Positions 58,041 through 64,000 of a stretch of 64,000 nucleotides of DNA are shown piece after piece. Origin of the DNA: Megaleporinus macrocephalus (Eukaryota > Chordata > Actinopteri > Characiformes > Anostomidae). Positions within the stretch are counted from its first letter, which is position 1, and every line of letters starts with the position of its first letter. The position numbers and the translations under genes are program-made. A model generated the notes under the pieces. That model saw only the letters and a list, made by a program, of their open reading frames with translations, ran no database searches and had not been told where the DNA came from. The stretch lies in NCBI GenBank assembly GCA_021613375.1, contig CM038718.1, forward strand, positions 41,497,057 to 41,561,056, given 5' to 3'.

Positions 58041-58060
58041 GGTTTAACTTGTACATTCAG

Positions 58061-58324
58061 GATTGTGTGATCTGTTTTCTTCGTCTTCTCCTCTTTCTTA
58101 TTCTTCTACTTCTTCACTTCTTCCACTTTTCCTTCATCATCTTAATCCCCCCTTCATTTCTTCATTACTCCTCTTCATCGTCCTCATCGTCATCTAAAGA
58201 TTTAATTGTCTTTATTTATTCTTAATAATCTTTTATTTCTTTATGATCTTAATCAGCTTCTTGGTCTTCCTTATTCTTCATCATCATCTTTCTTTACCAC
58301 AGTCATCATCATCATCATCAGCAT

Positions 58325-58356
<32 letters not shown>

Positions 58357-58377
58357 GCATCAGCATCAGCATCATCC
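58061..58377. repeat. CTT/TTC-rich stretch and (CAT/CAG)n trinucleotide tract
   Basis: Loose CTT-rich text to about 58300, then CATCATCATCAG and (CAG)8 at about 58335-58358, then CATCAG again. The CAG run is short. Confidence 0.9.
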
Positions 58378-59510
58378 CACTTCTCTCTATCTCTTATTTT
58401 CACTGCCTTCACTTTCTCTCTCTATTTCTCTCCCTCTTTTTTAATCTCTCCCTCTCTCTCCACTGCTGTCTTCCCTTCATCCTTCTCTCTATCTCTTATT
58501 TTCATTGCCTTCTCGTTCTCTCTCTATTTCTCTCCCTCTTTTTTAATCTCTCCCTCTCTCTCCAATGCTGTCTTCCCTTCATCCTTCTCTCTATCTCTTA
58601 TTTTCACTGCCTTCACTTTCTCTCTCTATTTCTCTCCCTCTTTTTTAATCTCTCCCTCTCTCTCCACTGCTGTCTTCCCTTCATCCTTCTCTCTATCTCT
58701 TATTTTCATTGCCTTCTCTTTCTCTCTCTATTTCTCTCCCTCTTTTTTAATCTCTCCCTCTCTCTCCACTGCTGTCTTCCCTTCATCCTTCTCTCTATCT
58801 CTTATTTTCATTGCCTTCTCTTTCTCTCTCTATTTCTCTCCCTCTTTTTTAATCTCTCCCTCTCTCTCCACTGCTGTCTTCCCTTCATCCTCCTCTCTAT
58901 CTCTTATTTTCATTGCCTTCTCTTTCTCTCTCTATTTCTCTCCCTCTTTTTTAATCTCTCCCTCTCTCTCCAATGCTGTCTTCCCTTCATCCTTCTCTCT
59001 ATCTCTTATTTTCATTGCCTTCTCTTTCTCTCTCTATTTCTCTCCCTCTTTTTTAATCTCTCCCTCTCTCTCCACTGCTGTCTTCCCTTCATCCTCCTCT
59101 CTATCTCTTATTTTCATTGCCTTCTCTTTCTCTCTCTATTTCTCTCCCTCTTTTTTAATCTCTCCCTCTCTCTCCGCTGCTGTCTTCTCTTCCACCTTCT
59201 CTCTATCTCTTACTTTCACTGCCTTCTTTCTCTCTCTCTTTCACTTTCTTTCTCTCCCTCTCTTTTAATCTCTCCCTCTCTCTCCACTGCTGTCTTCCCT
59301 TCATCCTTCTCTCTATCTCTTATTTTCATTGCCTTCTCTTTCTCTCTCTATTTCTCTCCCTCTTTTTTAATCTCTCCCTCTCTCTCCACTGCTGTCTTCT
59401 CTTCCACCTTCTCTCTCTCTCTTACTTTCACTGCCTTCTCTCTCTCTCTCTTTCACTTTCTTTCTCTCCCTCTCTTTTAATCTCTCCCTCTCTCTTCACT
59501 GCTGTCTTCT
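58378..59510 (+). repeat. 102-bp minisatellite, about 11 copies
   Basis: Pyrimidine-rich unit with 'atctcttattttcattgcct', 'tctctccctcttttttaatc' and 'cactgctgtcttcccttcat' (102 bp; 58481 and 58583). Alternating small variants (ca(c/t)tgcctt, cca(c/a)tgctg). 102 is a multiple of three, giving frames of 424 and 341 codons that are artefacts. Confidence 0.95.
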
Positions 59511-59572
59511 TTGGTGCTCCCCTCTCTCTATCTCTTACTTTCACTGCTTTCTTTCTCTTTCTATCATTCTGT

Positions 59573-59652
<80 letters not shown>

Positions 59653-59903
59653 CCCTCTCTCTCTTCTTCTTTCTCTCTCTTACTCTTTCTCCCTCCCTCT
59701 CTTATTCACTATCTTTTCCTCTCTCTGCCTTCTCTATCTCTCATTCTCTCTCTCTCTTTTTACTCTCTCTCTTTCTATTCAGCTTATTGTCTTCTTATTC
59801 TCCGTCTCAACTTTACTTCACCTCTCTTCCAATATTCTGCCCTTCTCTCCAAATTTCTACTGTGTTTCTTCTCCATTATTCCTCTCTGCCTCGACTTTAC
59901 TGC

Positions 59904-59958
<55 letters not shown>

Positions 59959-59995
59959 AGTCTCTCTGACTCTCTCTCTTTCTCTCTCTCTCTCG
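59511..59995. repeat. CT microsatellite and CT-rich tract
   Basis: Pure (CT)n at 59577-59648, then degenerate CT with GTCTGTCTG near 59910-59925. Confidence 0.93.
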
Positions 59996-60086
59996 CCCAT
60001 GGCTAGCAGTCGTTAAGTTAATTAGCGGCAGAGCTATTTTCTCCATGTTGTGATTCTTTTTAATGCCGTTATTCCTCTGTCTCATT

Positions 60087-60136
<50 letters not shown>

Positions 60137-60235
60137 ATCTCTGCAGCGATTCTCTGCTAAATGTCCAGATAATGGGAATGTTTGGAACATCTTGCGGAGG
60201 ATAATGATAGCCTCTCGTACGCGGCTCCATGTGCT
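59996..60235. other. Candidate conserved non-coding element split by a CT tract
   Basis: 'cgttaagttaattagcggca' and 'ttgtgattctttttaatgcc' lie left of (CT)n 60090-60134; 'ctaaatgtccagataatggg' and 'gaggataatgatagcctctc' lie right. Balanced, non-repetitive sides. Inference only. Confidence 0.35.
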
Positions 60236-60241
60236 CGTGTT

Positions 60242-60345
60242 TTGGAGTGTTTATGTGTGTGTGTGAATGGGGAAGGGGGTGGGGGAGTTTAGGAGGGTTT
60301 AGGGGGGTTAAAGGGGGTGAGGTGGGGGTAATTATGTTTTCATAT
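60242..60345 (+). repeat. TG repeat and G-run cluster
   Basis: Short (TG)n, then 'gaagggggtgggggagttta' and further runs of 3-6 G to about 60329. G-quadruplex potential on plus. Confidence 0.85.
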
Positions 60346-60589
60346 GTGTTCAGATTGTGTATGTTGTGTCCCTGGAGCCCGCAGCCGGAATGTTTGCGTG
60401 TATGTGTAGTGCTCCAGACGTTGTTTTGACTGAACGTGCTCCCCGGAGGACGGCCGTTACGGAGCGGGTCTAATAGTCAGTAATAGCCAGTGCAGCGTTT
60501 ATGGTGTTTGATAGTTTAGAGTTAAACCGTTCGGGGGCCTGACTGTCAGTCCGCCTGTTACCACGAGTCGAGTCAGAAGCTTGGGGACA
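60346..60589. other. Single-copy sequence
   Basis: Nothing recognised. Confidence 0.3.
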
Positions 60590-61978
60590 CTCAGGATAAC
60601 AGTTGTTATACAGTGATCTACACAAAACAGTCTATATAACGATCTACACAGAGCAGTCCATAAAGTGTTCTACACAGAACAGTCTATATAGTGTTCTACA
60701 CAGAAAAGTCTATATATTGTTCTACACAGAATAGCCTATACAGTGTTCTACACAGAACAGTCTATATAGTGTTCTACACAGAGCGGTCTACATAGTGTTC
60801 TACACAGAACAGTCTATATAGTGATCTACACAAAACAGTCTATATAGTGTTCTACACAGAACAGTCTATATAGTGTTCTACACAAAACAGTCTATATAGT
60901 GTTTTACACAGAACAGTCTATATAGTGTTCTACACAGAACAGTCTTTATATAGTATTCTACACAGAACAGTCTATATAGTGTTCTACACAGAATAGTCTA
61001 TATATAGTATTCTACACAGAGCAGTCTATATAGTGATCTACACAGAATAGTCTATGTAGTGTTCTACACAGAACAGTCTATATAGTGATCTACACAGAAC
61101 AGTCTATATAGTGTTCTACACAAAACAGTCTATATAGTGTTCTACACAGAAGTCTATATAGTGATCTACACAGGACAGTCTATATAGTGTTTTACACAAA
61201 ACAATCTATATAGTGTTCTACACAGAATAGTCTATATACAGTAATCTACACAGAACAGTCTATATAGTGTTCCACACAGAATAGTCTATATACAGTATTC
61301 TACACAGAACAGTCTATATAGTGATCTATACAGAACAATTTATATAGTGATCTACACAGAACAATTTATATAGTGATCTACACAGAACAGTTTATATAGT
61401 GTTCTACACAGAACAGTCTATATAACGATCTACACAGAACAGTCTATATAGTGTTCTACACAGAGCAGTCTATATAACGATCTACACAGAACAGTCTATA
61501 TAGTGTTCTACACAGAGCAGTCTATATAACGATCTACACAGAACAGTCTATATAGTGTTCTATACAGAACAATTTATATAGTGATCTACACAGAACAGTT
61601 TATATAGTGTTCTACACAGAACAGTCTATATAACGATCTACACAGAACAGTCTATATAGTGATCTACACAGAACAGTTTATATAGTGATCTATACAGAAC
61701 AATTTATATAGTGATCTACACAGAACAGTTTATATAGTGTTCTACACAGAACAGTCTATATAACGATCTACACAGAACAGTCTATATAGTGTTCTACACA
61801 GAGCAGTCTATATAGTGTTCTAGACAGAACAGTCTATGTAGTGTTCTCTACAGAACAGCCTATAGGGTGTTCTACATAGACCAATCTATATAGTATTCTT
61901 CACAGAACAGCCTATATAGTGTTCTACCCAGAACAGTCTATATAGTGATGTACACAGAACAGTCTATGTAGTGATCAT
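60590..61978 (+). repeat. 26-bp minisatellite, about 52 copies
   Basis: The unit is 'acagtctatatagtgttcta' plus 'cacaga' (26 bp). Variants 'taacgatcta', 'tagtgatcta' and 'caatttatatag'. Around 61400-61560 two monomers form a 52-bp unit ('ataacgatctacacagaaca' alternating with 'tatagtgttctacacagagc'). Confidence 0.95.
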
Positions 61979-62640
61979 TGATTAAATAAACGAATGGACC
62001 ACTAAGACACACCCTCTCACCTCTAGCTGATGTGCTCTAGTGTTAATAACGTTACAGTGTATGGCGAGCGGTTGTGCTAAGTACTGCTCCAGTGTGCCAT
62101 CGGGCCATGATTTTACAATCAAACACAAAATCCTGAACAAATGATGAACACTGTCGCTACACAATTCAGTACAACCCTGTTTACAGTCTGTTCACATGTT
62201 TAGAAACAAATCTCTGAATTTACTTCACACGTAGTTTAATCGTGAAATGTTTGTTGTTTGTTGTGGGAAGTTTTACTATTTGAAAATAAAGAAGAAAGAG
62301 AGAGAGAAAGAAAGAAAGTGCTTCTTTCAGTAAAACAGCTCTCAGTTTACTTTAACACGTTCCCAGTTCTCCGTATCCCTCAGCCCTCCTGCCTCAGCCT
62401 AATCAAACATCTGTAAACGCACATTTCCCTTCAATGAAGCTCCATTCAGATGCAAATCCGAGAGGCTTAATTGAACACCTCTGTTGTGAAGAAGCTCAGA
62501 GTGAGAGTTCTCTGCTTAACTCTCACTGATTACACTCTGGAACTGCTGGAGCTCAAACAGCAGCATCCAGATGTTTTCCTGTTCGTGATATACAAACACA
62601 GTAACTTTATCAGAGAACGATATGGAAGTTTGTTCCCGCC

Positions 62641-62642
<2 letters not shown>
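61979..62642. other. Single-copy island, possible conserved non-coding element
   Basis: GAAA/GA text at 62287-62318. 62370-62480 is balanced, with an octamer ATGCAAAT at 62450-62457 and 'gaggcttaattgaacacctc'. The short frames have no domains. Confidence 0.3.

Positions 62643-62732
<90 letters not shown>
62643..62732. repeat. (TA)n microsatellite
   Basis: About 45 TA units directly before MITE copy f. Confidence 0.97.
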
Positions 62733-62734
<2 letters not shown>

Positions 62735-63760
62735 TGTTCTTTAATGGTCAGGAGCAGGTGCTATTAGGGAGGTGGGTCATTCTCAGCATTGTGACACTGA
62801 CCTGATGTGACGGTGGTGTATTAGTGTGTGCTGTGCTAGTGTAAGTGGATCAGACACAGAAGTGCTACTTCATTGTTTACACCTCAGTGTCACTACTGGA
62901 CTGAGAATCGTCCACCAACCAAAACTATCCAGACAGCAGTGTCCTGTGGGTGGCGTCCTGCGTCCACTGATGAAGAACTAGAGGAACACAAACTGTGCAG
63001 CAGCAGATGAGCTACTGTCTCTGACTTTACATCTACAAGGTGGACGAGCAAGTAGTAGGAGTGTCTAATAGAGTGGACAGCGAGTGGACACCTTTTAACA
63101 TGCCCGGGCTCACCGGTGGGCCCAAAATCAATAACATATATATTTAAGGATATATCTGAAGATCTACAGTTCCACCAAGGACAACAAAGGTACAATATGA
63201 AAGCTTAGAATCTCTACTACTATTTTTACTTTAATGACATTCAGAAAGTTAATATTTTTGTCAAAAACTACCTTGTCCAGAGCATTAGTATGACAAAATA
63301 TAAGGTATACTACCAACATTTTTATTTTTTAAGCCATCTGGACATATTATACATCAAACGAACAGGCAGACCCTCAGGATTACGACGGTGTATTATACTC
63401 TGAAATGTAGGAATGTATTGAAATAAAAAATAAAGGATAGCTTTTCCAAAAAGTAACACGCCCCCTAGGTCAACGTCCGCGTTGTTGTGGCGCGTAACGG
63501 CTCTCAGCTTTCACAGAGACCCACCACCAAAACCACAACAAGCCAGCCACATACCTCAGACTGTCAGCTTCAAAATGAGACCAAACTTGTGTTTTTCCAT
63601 CAATCCAGTCGTTAATAATCCACTGATCCACTCACACCAGCACAACACACACTAACACACCACCACCACGTCAGTGTCACTGCAGTGCTGAGAATGATCC
63701 ACCCAAATACTACCTGCTCTGTGGTGGTCCTGTGGGGGTCCTGACCATATAGGCTAATCA

Positions 63761-63765
<5 letters not shown>
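62733..63765 (+). mobile_element. Palindromic MITE (family P), copy f, interrupted
   Basis: Left outer and inner arm from 'cctgttctttaatggtcagg', loop with 'ccaccaaccaaaactatcca', up to 'gagtggacac' at 63091. The right inner arm resumes at 'ctgatccactcacaccagca' (63621) and ends 'ggtcctgtgggggtcctgac', 'ataggctaatcagtata'. The right outer arm is largely deleted. Both ends abut TA microsatellites. Confidence 0.85.
63095..63615. other. About 520-bp insertion in MITE copy f
   Basis: Unrelated to the MITE and bounded by TTAA on both sides (63095-63098 and 63612-63615). No matching terminal inverted repeats are seen ('catgcccgggctcaccggtg' versus 'catcaatccagtcg'). No frame of note. It could be a cut-and-paste element remnant or a simple rearrangement. 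Confidence 0.5.

Positions 63766-63827
<62 letters not shown>
63766..63827. repeat. (TA)n microsatellite
   Basis: About 31 TA units directly after MITE copy f. Confidence 0.97.
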
Positions 63828-63830
<3 letters not shown>

Positions 63831-64000
63831 TTGCTGACACGAAGGGAAAAACACATTGCATAGAAATTATTTAAGTTAAAATACTTTTTTAAATACTATT
63901 TTTTCAAAGTATTGACCTACTATATCAAATTATTGACTTAACAACTTGTTTAATTTTCTTGAAATAACACATTATAAAAATGACTTATGTATTTAAAAAT
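63828..64000. other. AT-rich end of window
   Basis: Nothing recognised. Confidence 0.3.

Noticed and set aside
58303..58377. Disease-type CAG expansion
   Set aside because: Only about eight CAG units, interrupted by CAT, and not in a supported coding exon.
58206..59480. 424- and 341-codon frames with 34-residue repeats
   Set aside because: Produced by the 102-bp pyrimidine-rich minisatellite.

Overview
This 64-kb window is non-coding, repeat-dominated DNA from a vertebrate, almost certainly a teleost fish. The evidence is the density of CA/TG, GA/CT, TA and TCCA microsatellites, more than fifteen different minisatellites, a tRNA-derived SINE of the fish type (body with the 'cttgagcaaggcacctaacc'-like block), palindromic non-autonomous DNA elements, and a decayed LTR retroelement piece. 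I could not place the species. I found no protein-coding exon I would defend. The long open frames are products of tandem units whose length is a multiple of three (39, 45, 48, 102 bp) or of CT/GA, CA and TCCA tracts.

Layout, left to right. 0-3 kb: a 90-bp minisatellite with an inverted junction, then a ~33-bp minisatellite that looks like the expanded tail of a minus-strand SINE, with a tRNA-Gly-like remnant beside the SINE body. 3-7.5 kb: mostly single-copy DNA with a 730-bp terminal-inverted-repeat element and a minus-strand LTR/primer-site fragment. 7.9-16.2 kb: arrays of 62 bp, 52 bp (with higher-order structure), a G-poor CCCTAA-like array, and 48 bp. 16.8-21 kb: GA and TA tracts and two copies of a palindromic MITE, the second carrying a 45-bp tandem expansion. 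21-25 kb: single-copy DNA, a 'gttgctaagg' array, and second copies of two dispersed repeats. 25.6-30 kb: a 39-bp array, a 262-bp palindrome with a TA core, and a degenerate TCTG/TCCA tract. 30.8-37.7 kb: a third MITE copy with the same 45-bp expansion, a G-rich array, an AGAACC array, and GA/CT tracts. 37.8-46.8 kb: 40-bp and 39-bp arrays and a 3-kb CT tract, with many small indels that suggest poor consensus. 46.9-64 kb: CA/ACAT tract, MITE copy, a 17-bp array, two TCCA arrays, a dispersed-repeat cluster with hairpins, 102-bp and 26-bp arrays, and a MITE with an internal insertion.

Between arrays lie islands of balanced single-copy sequence (near 14.9, 16.4, 22.1, 27.6, 33.8, 36.5, 49.7, 57.9, 60.1 and 62.4 kb), several with TAATTA/AATTAA cores. 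They resemble the conserved non-coding elements of vertebrate gene deserts or large introns, but this cannot be tested from one sequence.

The two most interesting observations concern how minisatellites arise from mobile elements. The SINE tail at 1.7-2.7 kb has become about 24 same-orientation copies of a motif one base away from the CTCF core. One subterminal 45-bp piece of the palindromic MITE has expanded separately at 20.1, 31.1 and probably 46.3 kb, while another copy (17.1 kb) retains roughly a single unit.
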